Origin: Saccharothrix ecbatanensis | GTDB taxonomy: Bacteria; Actinomycetota; Actinomycetes; Mycobacteriales; Pseudonocardiaceae | Assembly (NCBI RefSeq): GCF_014205015.1 | Contig: NZ_JACHMO010000001.1 | Coordinates: 8,556,001 to 8,620,000 of the forward strand | DNA: 64,000 nt | Direction of reading: 5' to 3' | In this document: positions 51,096-59,247 of the stretch, piece by piece | Numbering within the stretch: position 1 is the stretch's first letter | How the letters are laid out: each line of letters starts with the position of its first letter | Position numbers and translations under genes: made by a program | The notes under the pieces: model-generated | Databases searched by the model: none | Seen by the model: the letters and a program-made list of their open reading frames with translations, nothing else | What the model was told of the DNA's origin: nothing

Positions 51096-53641
51096 CAGGC
51101 TCCTCGCACGATGAGGTGGTCCGATCGCACCGGGACGAGCACGACGCGATCGTCGAGGGAGAACGCCCGCAGGTGCACGGGCCGGCGCAGGTGGCGCGGG
51201 ACCGCGAAGTCCCGGCCGGCCGCGGCGCCGTCCCCGTCCACGCGGAGCAGCACCTCGCCGTCGTCGCGGTCCATCGGCCGGATGCCGGACTTGCCCACCA
51301 GGACGACGCTCGACGGCTGCTCGTCGCCCTCCACGGTGAGCACCCACCGGCGGCGGGGGAAGACCCCGGCGCGGTGCACCGAGTAGCGCGCGGTGCGCCT
51401 GGTCGACTCCCGGCGCAGGACGAGCGGGCCGAAGCTCGGCACGCCGTCGACGGTCTGCGCGGTGCACACGCCGAACCAGTGGTCGCCCTCGGACACCGGG
51501 ACGGCGACGCCGCGGCTGTCGTAGCCGACCTTGGTGACGTCCAGGAACGAAGCCAGGGGATCGGTCGGGCCGGCGGGTTCGGCCGACTTGCGCCAGACCA
51601 CGCGCGCCGCCGTCGCACCCCGCGGCCACTCCCAGGTGACCCGCACCGTCGTGCCCAGCCGGTCCAGCCGCAGGGTGGACACCGCGGCGTGCCGCGCGTC
51701 CACCACGAACGGCGTGCCGATCGCGGCGAGTTCGCCGAGCACCGTGACGGGGACGAGGGTCTGCCGCTTGCCGGGCGTGGACAGCCGCCCCCGCAGCACT
51801 CCCCGCCCGGTGAGCGTCCCGGCGGGCACCGGGGCGCCGTGCCGGCGTGCCTGGTGCGCGGACACCACGCCGGGCTCGGGCGGATCGTCGCCGGGCCGGA
51901 GCTCCAGCAGCTCGACGTCGCCCCGAGCCGGCGGGGTCCACCGCGCGACCAGGTCGTCCCGGTCGAACTCGGCGACCAGGTCGGTGACCCCGACGGGCAC
52001 CTCCTGGCAGCTCGCGGTCGCCACCACGCCGAGGCTGAGCGGGGCCGACCCGTCGGGCAGGCGGTAGCGCGCTCGGACCCGGTAGTCGTAGGTCTCGCCG
52101 GGGCGGACGTCGTGGTCGACGAACGAGGACGAGTGCGCCTCGCCGACCGCCACGCCGGACCGGGTGACCAGCGCGCCGACCGCGCCCTCCGGCAGCCGCC
52201 ACCGGCCCGACACCGCGTCGGAACCGCCGCGCAGCACCAGGTCGAGCACTTCACCGAGGACGGTGACCGGTCCGGTGCGCGCCGCCCGCGCCGAGGGGTT
52301 GCCGTCCCGGAGCGCGTGCACGGCGTACACCAGCGCCGTCCCGTTCGGCGGGTCCGGGTCGACCAGCTCCCCGGCCGCGATGTCCTCGCCCAGCACGGTG
52401 TCGCCACGGCTGACCCGGTAGGTGACGCGGCCGGCGGTCGCGCTGCTCGGTTCCCACGTGACGACGACCCGGCCGTCGCGCACCTCGGCCCGCGCGGTCG
52501 GCGGCGCGGCCGGGCGGCATCGCTCCAGCGCGGTGTCGATCCCGTCGTCGGCCAGCACCGCGCGGACCCGGTGGTAGCCCGCCACGGCCGCCTCGACGTC
52601 GGTCCGCTCCAGCTCGCGGCAGCGGGCGACTTCCGCGTCGAGCTCGGCCAACTGCCGCTCCAGCGCGGTCCGCCGCCGCGACCACTCGTCCGGCAGTGAG
52701 GGCTGCTGCTGGAGGACGGTCAGCGCGGTCCGCAGCCGCAGGTCGCGCACCGCCTGCTGGTAGTGCTCCTGCCAGCTCGGCTCCGCCGGAACGGTGGTGA
52801 ACCGGCGGTCGCACCACACCGCGTAGGCCACCGCGGCCGGGTCCGCGTCGATCCCCACGGCGCGCAGTCGGTCCGCCACCGCCCGCGCGGCCTCGACCGC
52901 TTCGGCGTACCCGTAGGCCGCCCGGTCGAGCAGGTGGCTCACCACCTCGTGGCGCAGCACCCCGACCAGGTCGTCCAGCCACCCGTGCACCAGCCGCAGG
53001 AGGGTGGTCTCCGCGTTGCTGTCGGACGACCGCGACACCCGCAGCTTCTCGCGCCGCGCCGCGAGGTGCCGTTCGGTGGTGCGCAGGCCGCCGAGCCCGG
53101 CCAGGTAGTTCCACAGCGACTCGTGCCCGAGCTGCGCCAGGTGGCCCCGTGCTTCGGCCCACTGGCCGGGTTCGAGGTGCCGCGGCAGCTCCACCGGCTC
53201 CCGCTCGTCGGCGCCGTGCTCGCGCAGGGCGGCCACGATCGCGCTGCGCGGCACCTTCAACGCGCGGGCCTGCGCGTTCACCTCGGCGAGCGGCAGACCG
53301 GGTGCGCCGTGCAGCCGCGACTCGATGGTGGCGGCCAGCTTGCGCCGCCGCTCCTCGACCCACGCGCGGTGCGCCTCGCGCCGGTCGCGGTCCAGCAGCG
53401 TCTCGGACGCCGCCTCGTGCTGCCCGCGCAGGATGTCGACGGCCCGGCGGAAACCGCGGTACTGCTGCTGGGTGAACTGCCGGCCGACCTCCGCCAGCGC
53501 GGTCTCGATCGTGCCCCGGTCGGTCACTTCGTGGGGCAGCAGGTAGACGCGGAACAGGTCCTCGTCCGGGCTCAAGCCGTCCTGCACCGGCTTGAGCACC
53601 TCGGCCACGAACCGGTTCGCGTCGAACCGCCAACCGGTCAC
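51095..53641 (-). CDS. Large helical protein with fibronectin-III-like repeats
   Basis: The 848-residue protein has an N-terminal alpha-helical part (1-370) with coiled-coil stretches (WSRRRTALERQLAELDAEVARCREL) and a C-terminal part of repeated beta-sandwich units of FN3 type (for example AEVRDGRVVVTWEPSSATAGRVTYRVSRGD and STLRLDRLGTTVRVTWEWPRG). The GTG at 53641 overlaps the Hsp70 stop (GTGA). The immediate neighbour of Hsp70 and the GTPases, it may be a client, adaptor or co-chaperone, but no J-domain HPD motif is seen. Function unknown. Confidence 0.75.
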   Translation of the reverse strand: MTGWRFDANRFVAEVLKPVQDGLSPDEDLFRVYLLPHEVTDRGTIETALAEVGRQFTQQQYRGFRRAVDILRGQHEAASETLLDRDRREAHRAWVEERRRKLAATIESRLHGAPGLPLAEVNAQARALKVPRSAIVAALREHGADEREPVELPRHLEPGQWAEARGHLAQLGHESLWNYLAGLGGLRTTERHLAARREKLRVSRSSDSNAETTLLRLVHGWLDDLVGVLRHEVVSHLLDRAAYGYAEAVEAARAVADRLRAVGIDADPAAVAYAVWCDRRFTTVPAEPSWQEHYQQAVRDLRLRTALTVLQQQPSLPDEWSRRRTALERQLAELDAEVARCRELERTDVEAAVAGYHRVRAVLADDGIDTALERCRPAAPPTARAEVRDGRVVVTWEPSSATAGRVTYRVSRGDTVLGEDIAAGELVDPDPPNGTALVYAVHALRDGNPSARAARTGPVTVLGEVLDLVLRGGSDAVSGRWRLPEGAVGALVTRSGVAVGEAHSSSFVDHDVRPGETYDYRVRARYRLPDGSAPLSLGVVATASCQEVPVGVTDLVAEFDRDDLVARWTPPARGDVELLELRPGDDPPEPGVVSAHQARRHGAPVPAGTLTGRGVLRGRLSTPGKRQTLVPVTVLGELAAIGTPFVVDARHAAVSTLRLDRLGTTVRVTWEWPRGATAARVVWRKSAEPAGPTDPLASFLDVTKVGYDSRGVAVPVSEGDHWFGVCTAQTVDGVPSFGPLVLRRESTRRTARYSVHRAGVFPRRRWVLTVEGDEQPSSVVLVGKSGIRPMDRDDGEVLLRVDGDGAAAGRDFAVPRHLRRPVHLRAFSLDDRVVLVPVRSDHLIVRGA

Positions 53642-55215
53642 CGCTGGAGGGCGGGCAGCGGCGCCCGCTTGACCTCTTCCGGCACCAAGCCGCTGATCTT
53701 GGCTTCGAGCGTGATCTCCTCGCCGTTGCCCGCGACCGCGGTGACGTGCAGGATGCCGTCCGCCCCGAGGTTGCACGACACCTCCAGCGGCTGCCCGGCA
53801 GGCCCCGGCGGCAGGTTCTTCAGCGTGCCCTCGACCAGCTTCAGGTTGTCCTCCAGCTCGATGCTCAACACGTCCGTGGTGGACTCGTAGACCGAGATGT
53901 CCACCTCCTGCTGCCGGTCCTCCACGGTGCGGAAGGTGTCGTGCGGACGTGCCGGGATCTCGTCGTTCGGCTTGATCAACCACGCCACGACGAGGTCGCT
54001 GTCGCGCTTGCGGCCGTCCCGGACCACCGCGATGCCGTAGCCCTTGGACGTCACGTTGACGATCTTGGGCAAAGCCGTGCCGCCGGGCAGGCCCCGGGCC
54101 GCCGCCGCGGGGTCGCCGCTGGTCTCCGCGATGCTGTTGACCGCGAACAGGGCCGCGCCCTTGGCCACGATCTGGTCGGGGTCGGCGAGCTGCGGCGTCG
54201 GCAGGTCGGGGAACTCGCGGGCCAGCCCTTCCTTCACCGCGGGCGAGTGCGACATGCCGCCGACGAGCAGGAACTCGTCGATCCGGTCCACGCCCTTCTC
54301 GTGGGCGTGCCGGAGCACGTCCTTGGTGAAGTCCAGGGTCTTGCCGATGAGGTCGGCGGTCGCCTCCTCGTACTCCGCGCGGGTGATCTCGATCTTGGCC
54401 CGCAGGCCGTCGGCGATCACCGTGCTGCTGTAGCCGTCCCGCCGGCTGAGCGCCTTCTTGGCCTCCTCCGCCAGCAGCTCGATCGAGCCCGCCGCGTCCA
54501 GGTCCGTGCGCGGGTCGGAGCCGGGGTGCTGCTCGGAGAACTTGGCGCACACCAGTTCCACGATCCGCGCGTCCCACTCGGCGCCGCCGAGGTGGTGGTC
54601 GCCGCCGGTGGCCACCACCCGGATCTCGTCCGCCGACACCTTGATGATCGTGACGTCGAACGTGCCGCCGCCCAGGTCGTAGACGAGCACGGAGCGCTCG
54701 CCGCCGGACGAGATGAGCCCGTACGCGATGGCCGCCGCGGTCGGCTCGTTGATGATGTTGACGACTTCGAGGCCGGCCATCTCGCCCGCGTCCCGGGTGG
54801 CCTGGCGCTCGGCCGCGCCGAAGTACGCGGGCACGGTGATCACGACGTCGGCCAGCGGGCCGTCCGCCGGGACCTCCAGGCCGAGCACGGCGAGCGCGTC
54901 CTCGACCACCTGGCGCAGGATGATCGCGGAGACCTGCTGCGGGTAGAGCTGCCTGCCGTCGACGTCGGTGGTGTAGCCCTCCTCGCCCATGTGCCGCTTG
55001 ATGAGCGAGACGACCCGGCTCTGCTCGTTCTTCAACTCGTTCTTGGCGAACTTGCCGACCGTGACGTTGCCGCTGTGCTCGAAGAACACCACGGAAGGCG
55101 TGGTGAGGTCGCCCTCCTGGTTGGGCAGCACCGACACCCGTTGGTTCTCGTCCAGCGAGGCGACGCAGGAGTACGTGGTGCCCAGGTCGATGCCGAGCAC
55201 AGGACGACGGGTCAT
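53638..55215 (-). CDS. Hsp70-family chaperone (DnaK-like, locus-specific)
   Basis: The 525-residue protein has the full Hsp70 ATPase domain: GIDLGTTYSCVA (phosphate 1), VVITVPAYFGAAERQATRDAGEMAGL, IINEPTAAAIAYGL, VYDLGGGTFDVTI and LVGGMSHSPAV. The substrate-binding beta domain follows (about 370-510), but the C-terminal helical lid of DnaK is nearly absent, so the protein is some 90 residues shorter than housekeeping DnaK. It sits between vWA and FN3 genes with ATGA and GTGA overlaps. Together with the divergent GrpE-like gene it forms a dedicated chaperone module of the locus. Confidence 0.92.
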   Translation of the reverse strand: MTRRPVLGIDLGTTYSCVASLDENQRVSVLPNQEGDLTTPSVVFFEHSGNVTVGKFAKNELKNEQSRVVSLIKRHMGEEGYTTDVDGRQLYPQQVSAIILRQVVEDALAVLGLEVPADGPLADVVITVPAYFGAAERQATRDAGEMAGLEVVNIINEPTAAAIAYGLISSGGERSVLVYDLGGGTFDVTIIKVSADEIRVVATGGDHHLGGAEWDARIVELVCAKFSEQHPGSDPRTDLDAAGSIELLAEEAKKALSRRDGYSSTVIADGLRAKIEITRAEYEEATADLIGKTLDFTKDVLRHAHEKGVDRIDEFLLVGGMSHSPAVKEGLAREFPDLPTPQLADPDQIVAKGAALFAVNSIAETSGDPAAAARGLPGGTALPKIVNVTSKGYGIAVVRDGRKRDSDLVVAWLIKPNDEIPARPHDTFRTVEDRQQEVDISVYESTTDVLSIELEDNLKLVEGTLKNLPPGPAGQPLEVSCNLGADGILHVTAVAGNGEEITLEAKISGLVPEEVKRAPLPALQR

Positions 55216-56312
55216 GGATTGTTGTCCTTCTTGGTGGGTGGTGTGCGGTCGAGGAAGTCGAGGGACATCGACCGGTGCGCGGGCGGGCTCCCGCTGTCGC
55301 TGTCGCCGTCGCCGTCGCCGTGGGTGGTCGCGGTGTCCGGTCCGCCGGTGCCTTGCCCGGAAATGTCCTTGCCGGTGGTGTCGTGGCCGGTGGCCCCGAT
55401 ACCGGTCGCGCTGTCGCGGAGCTTCCGGGTGAGGTCCCGGTGGTCGATCGGCTGTCGCGCCTCGACCCGTTGCCGCGCGGGCCGCCCCTTCACGCCCACC
55501 GGGCCGCGTTCGCGGTACCGCAGGAAGGCGATCAGCGCGATCGCCAACGCCGCGGCGAGAGCGGCGGCCAGCACCGGTGTCCACGGGAACGCCCCGGCCT
55601 CGGGCTGCGGCAACGCCGTGATCGGGACGCCGCAGGCACTCGCCACGATGTCGTACAGCCTGCGCAACAGGCTCGACTGCTCGCCCGTGAAGTAGTCCTG
55701 CTCCGCCCGGGGGCCGGTGACGGCCGCGAGGTTGGCGTCGCCGCCGGGCGGCAGGTCGATGCCCACCGCGACGATCCGCGTGCCCGCGGCCTTGAGCCGG
55801 TCCGCCGTCCCGGCCGCCACCGCGAGCGGGTCCTCGGGACCTTCCTGGGGCGGGTCGCCGTACGCGGTCGGCATGCCGTCGGTGATCAGCACGGCCACGT
55901 CGACGCCGTGCGACCCGGCCGCCGCCAGCGCCGCGTCCCAGTTCGTCGCGCCGCCGGTGCTGTCACCGGTGTCGAGTCGGTCGACGTCGTCCTTGAGCCC
56001 GCGCCTGAGGTCGGCGTCGGAAACGTCCACATCGGACTGGACGATGCGCGCCGTGGTGCCGAACCCGATCACCGTGACCTTGGACGGCTTGTCGCGCAGG
56101 GCGTCGATCACATTCCTCGTGGCCTCGCGCACTTCGCCGAAGCGGCTGCCCATGGAGTCCGACTGGTCGACCAGCAGGCCGAGTTCCATCGGGCACCGCG
56201 CGGGCCACGGCGGGTTCACGACGTCCTGCGCGGCCACCGTCGGAGGGGTGAGGAACGCCGCGGCGGCGAGCACCGCGAAAACGCGGCCGAACACTCTGGT
56301 TCCCCACTTCAA
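55212..56312 (-). CDS. Exported or membrane vWA-domain protein
   Basis: The 366-residue protein has a signal peptide (about 1-29), a von Willebrand factor A domain with the MIDAS motif DQSDSMGS, the TGGATNWDAAL loop and VLITDGMPT, then a TM helix (PWTPVLAAALAAALAIALIAFL, here about 256-278) and a disordered Asp/Gly/Ser-rich cytoplasmic tail. The vWA domain would be outside and could bind a metal-dependent ligand. The TTG at 56312 has GGAAGAG 8 bases upstream. It is the first gene of the seven coupled genes. A truncated ligand-sensing role is inference. Confidence 0.85.
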   Translation of the reverse strand: MKWGTRVFGRVFAVLAAAAFLTPPTVAAQDVVNPPWPARCPMELGLLVDQSDSMGSRFGEVREATRNVIDALRDKPSKVTVIGFGTTARIVQSDVDVSDADLRRGLKDDVDRLDTGDSTGGATNWDAALAAAGSHGVDVAVLITDGMPTAYGDPPQEGPEDPLAVAAGTADRLKAAGTRIVAVGIDLPPGGDANLAAVTGPRAEQDYFTGEQSSLLRRLYDIVASACGVPITALPQPEAGAFPWTPVLAAALAAALAIALIAFLRYRERGPVGVKGRPARQRVEARQPIDHRDLTRKLRDSATGIGATGHDTTGKDISGQGTGGPDTATTHGDGDGDSDSGSPPAHRSMSLDFLDRTPPTKKDNNP

Positions 56313-56444
56313 CGGACGTTCTCTTCCTGTGCGGAGCGGTGCGCCAGGCAATCGCGTGGTCGAGGAGCGAGTCGAGGAGTGATCGGTAATGGTTACCACA
56401 GCGCAGGGTCGGTTGTTCAACACCTTGTCGCATAAGTGCTTTGG

Positions 56445-57896
56445 TCAATCCGCAATTCTGCGGTGCGCGGAAGGACCCTCGTATTTCTTCGGTGGTGCGG
56501 GGACGCTCGACTCGGATATCAGCGCGCGCAGTCGGGCCGTCTTCTCCGACGTCGTCTCGATGACCGCTCGCCCGCGCCGGCGGTGGAGCCGGTAGACCGA
56601 CTCCAGCGCGCCGAGTTGGAACGCGACGGCGAGCACCACGCCGGCCGCGCACCAGAGCGGCGCCGACCAGTGCGACAAGCCGCTCGACCAGTAGACGGGC
56701 AAGGCCGACACGGAGGCGCCCACGGTGGCCCCGGCCAGCAGCGTGTGCAGGGAGGTGAGCCAGGGCGCCGTGGCGCGGAACCAGGTGATTCGACGCCTGG
56801 CCGACAGCTCCCGCAACCCGGCCACCGCCTCTTCGACCCGGTCGAGGGCGAAGTTGCCCTGATCGCGCTGCGTCCGGTTGAGCGGGGGCGTGAAGTGGGA
56901 GATGTGCTCGGCCGCCGTGTTGATCGCACGTCGCACGGTCGTCGGGTCGGCCTCCACCCCGGGCTGGGGCCAGTCGAGCCCGGAGCGGAGCTTGCGCAGC
57001 CCCGGCACGCCGCCGCCGATGATCAGGAGGACCACGACCGCCACCAGGAGCATCCGTCCGTTGGCGCTGAGCTCCGGAATGGTGAGCAGGACGAACAACC
57101 CGACCGAGCAGGCCATCAGCGCGAGGATGACGTCGAGCTTGAGGTCGCGCGGCAACGCGGTGTACTCGCGGTCGAGTCGGTCCAGGTACCGGTAGCCCCA
57201 GCTGTTCGCGGCAGCCACCAACGAGATCACGAACAGCACCAGGACTCCGGCCACGGCCGCCGCGGTGAGCCAAGCCGGCTGGTCGACAGTCGACGCGAAC
57301 ACCGTGGACGCCGCGAACGGGATCAGCGCGCCCACCAACCACGTGATCGCCGGCAGGACCGGGTGGCGGGGCCGGGGCAGCGGGGGCGTCGCCTTCTCGG
57401 GCAGCGATACAGGGGACAGGTAGGCCTCGACCTCCTGGATGAGCAGGCGCACGTCGCGTTCCCAGTGCCCGAAGTCGATGCGGCGCAACTGCTTGAGCGC
57501 GAACGGCCTGATGTCCTCGGGCAGCGCGTCGAGGCTCGGCAGGCCCGCCTTGTCGATCAGCACCGGGAGGACGTGCTTGCCGTCGTCCAACGCGGTGCGG
57601 ATCTCGTCGCGCACCCAGTCGACCCCGGACCGGCCCATCCGGTCTTCGAGGTCGCGCAGCCACCCCCGGTGCAGCACGACGATGAGCAGCTCGGCATCGC
57701 GGAGCTTCACGCGCAGCGCGTCCGGGTAGTGCTCGCCCGCCCGGATGCCGGTGTCCAGGAAGACCTGGTTCGCGCCGAAGTGGCGGCGGAGCCGCTCGGT
57801 GATCGCCTCGACCACCTGGACGTGGGGCAGCCGGTCGAACCCGCCGTCCTGCGACCCGTTCTGCCGGTAGTTCACGAAGATGGCCTCACCCGGCAC
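56445..57896 (-). CDS. TIR-domain membrane protein, second copy
   Basis: The protein has 483 residues and the same design as the protein at 44086: N-terminal TIR domain (AIFVNYRQNGSQDGGF, QVFLDTGIRAGEHYPDALRVKL, LLIVVLHRGWL and WVRDEIRTAL with the likely catalytic glutamate), then TM pairs (about 180-230 and 250-300) and a third hydrophobic pair (about 395-445) separated by charged helices. It lies upstream of the vWA gene on the same strand with a 132-base gap. Two related TIR-membrane proteins thus bracket the GTPase/Hsp70 operon. The start is a GTG. Confidence 0.88.
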   Translation of the reverse strand: MPGEAIFVNYRQNGSQDGGFDRLPHVQVVEAITERLRRHFGANQVFLDTGIRAGEHYPDALRVKLRDAELLIVVLHRGWLRDLEDRMGRSGVDWVRDEIRTALDDGKHVLPVLIDKAGLPSLDALPEDIRPFALKQLRRIDFGHWERDVRLLIQEVEAYLSPVSLPEKATPPLPRPRHPVLPAITWLVGALIPFAASTVFASTVDQPAWLTAAAVAGVLVLFVISLVAAANSWGYRYLDRLDREYTALPRDLKLDVILALMACSVGLFVLLTIPELSANGRMLLVAVVVLLIIGGGVPGLRKLRSGLDWPQPGVEADPTTVRRAINTAAEHISHFTPPLNRTQRDQGNFALDRVEEAVAGLRELSARRRITWFRATAPWLTSLHTLLAGATVGASVSALPVYWSSGLSHWSAPLWCAAGVVLAVAFQLGALESVYRLHRRRGRAVIETTSEKTARLRALISESSVPAPPKKYEGPSAHRRIAD

Positions 57897-58033
57897 GGCA
57901 AGCCCCCTTCAGCCCACTCGACGACCCGCCCGGTGCGGACACACCCCCCAGGTGTCCCACACCGCATTGTGGCGGGGGACCGAGGTGCCACGACAGGTCA
58001 GGAACCTGACACCGCTTGCCACCCCTGTGCGGG

Positions 58034-58075
58034 GGTGAATGGCGCGACCGCGGCGGAGCGACCGCGCCATTCACC
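58034..58075 (-). terminator. Terminator of the terpenoid operon
   Basis: Perfect 13-bp arms GGTGAATGGCGCG (58034-58046) and CGCGCCATTCACC (58063-58075) begin 8 bases after the stop of the 15-residue peptide ORF, so that ORF lies inside the operon transcript. Confidence 0.88.
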
Positions 58076-58083
58076 GTCAGCGG

Positions 58084-58131
58084 TCAGGCGGACAGCAGCA
58101 TCAACAGGTGGACGAACAGGTGCGGCTCCAT
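58084..58131 (-). CDS. 15-residue peptide ORF at the end of the terpenoid operon
   Basis: The ORF encodes MEPHLFVHLLMLLSA and has an excellent ribosome site: AAGGAG ends 7 bases before the ATG. It is placed 65 bases after the polyprenyl synthase gene and directly before the terminator. The peptide is hydrophobic with two histidines. It could be a small membrane peptide, a precursor, or a leader-type regulatory ORF. I do not recognise it. The strong ribosome site and the tight position before the terminator are the only evidence that it is real. Confidence 0.55.
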   Translation of the reverse strand: MEPHLFVHLLMLLSA

Positions 58132-58196
58132 GGTCGTTCTCCTTCTCTGACGGCGGCGACCGGTGGGGAAACGTGAAACCCCGGATCAGCCCGCGA

Positions 58197-59198
58197 TCAC
58201 CACTGCCGGTCTTCGAGGGCGGAGGTGATGTCCCGTAGGACGTGCAGGTAGTCGGAGTCCTCGAAGATGGAGAGGGACTGGATCGCGCGGTCCAGGTGTT
58301 CGGCTGCCAGTGCCTTTCCCTGCTTGATGACCGGCTCGGAGCCCAGGAGCGCCACCAGGTCCGCCTGCTCCGTCGACGTGACCGCGCCGGACGAGAAGTA
58401 GCGCTGGAGGAGTTCACGTTCGCCGTCCGTGCCCTGCTCGTTCGCGATCACGACCGGCAGGGAGGCGCGGCAGGAGCGGACGTCGCTGAGCGGGTCCTTG
58501 CCGGCGGTGTCGAGGGTTCCCACGTAGGCCAGGACGTCGTCCTGCATCTGGAACGCCATCCCCAGGTTCTCGCCGAACGTGCGCAGTTGCGCGCGTTGCA
58601 CGGGAGTGGCGCCGGCCAGCACCGCGCCCAGTTCGGTGCACAGCCTGATGTACGACGCGGACTTCAGGTAGATGACGCGGCGGTAGGTCTTCCACGTCAG
58701 GTCCGCCGTCCTGGTGGCTTCCGATTCGCAGGCCTGGCCCAGGCACAGCTCGTGGCCGACCTCGGCGATCGCCTTCACGGCTTCCACGGTCGCGTACGGG
58801 TCCGAGTGGGAATCCGTGACGGCGCGGAACAGCGCGAAGAACAACGCGTCACCGGCCAGGATCGCGGTGTCGGTGCCGTAGCGGTGCCAGACGGACGCAC
58901 GGCCGCGGCGGATTTCGTCGCGGTCGATGATGTCGTCGTGGATGAGGCTCGCGGTGTGGCCGACTTCGAGGCCGACGGCCACGTTCAGGACTTCGCGGGG
59001 ATCGCGTCCGCAGAGGGCGACGGACGCCGCGAAAAGGGTGGGGCGAACGAGCTTCCCGGCCGGGAAGCAGGCGTAGCGCATCGTCTCGACCAGCAGATCT
59101 CCCCCTTCCGAGGGAAGCGCCTGCAAGAACGAGTCCAGCGCATCGGTTACATTCGCAGCCAGCTCTAAGTATGCTGTGTTGGCGATGGTCTTCATCAT
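58197..59198 (-). CDS. Polyprenyl diphosphate synthase, probably GGPP synthase
   Basis: The 333-residue protein is a trans-isoprenyl diphosphate synthase: GKLVRPTLF near residue 45, the first aspartate-rich motif HDDIIDRD (DDxxD, residues about 82-88), QMQDDVLAY as the second aspartate region and GKDPLSD. Small residues (Ala, Ser) lie at positions -5 and -4 before the first motif, where short-chain enzymes have aromatics, which suggests a C20 product or longer. Two ATGs (59198 and 59195) follow AGGAGGAGG. It supplies the prenyl chain for the UbiA enzyme of the same operon. Confidence 0.9.
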   Translation of the reverse strand: MMKTIANTAYLELAANVTDALDSFLQALPSEGGDLLVETMRYACFPAGKLVRPTLFAASVALCGRDPREVLNVAVGLEVGHTASLIHDDIIDRDEIRRGRASVWHRYGTDTAILAGDALFFALFRAVTDSHSDPYATVEAVKAIAEVGHELCLGQACESEATRTADLTWKTYRRVIYLKSASYIRLCTELGAVLAGATPVQRAQLRTFGENLGMAFQMQDDVLAYVGTLDTAGKDPLSDVRSCRASLPVVIANEQGTDGERELLQRYFSSGAVTSTEQADLVALLGSEPVIKQGKALAAEHLDRAIQSLSIFEDSDYLHVLRDITSALEDRQW

Positions 59199-59247
59199 GC
59201 CTCCTCCTGGCCTTGACCAAATCTCAACGGTGACCTCGCGGTCATCT

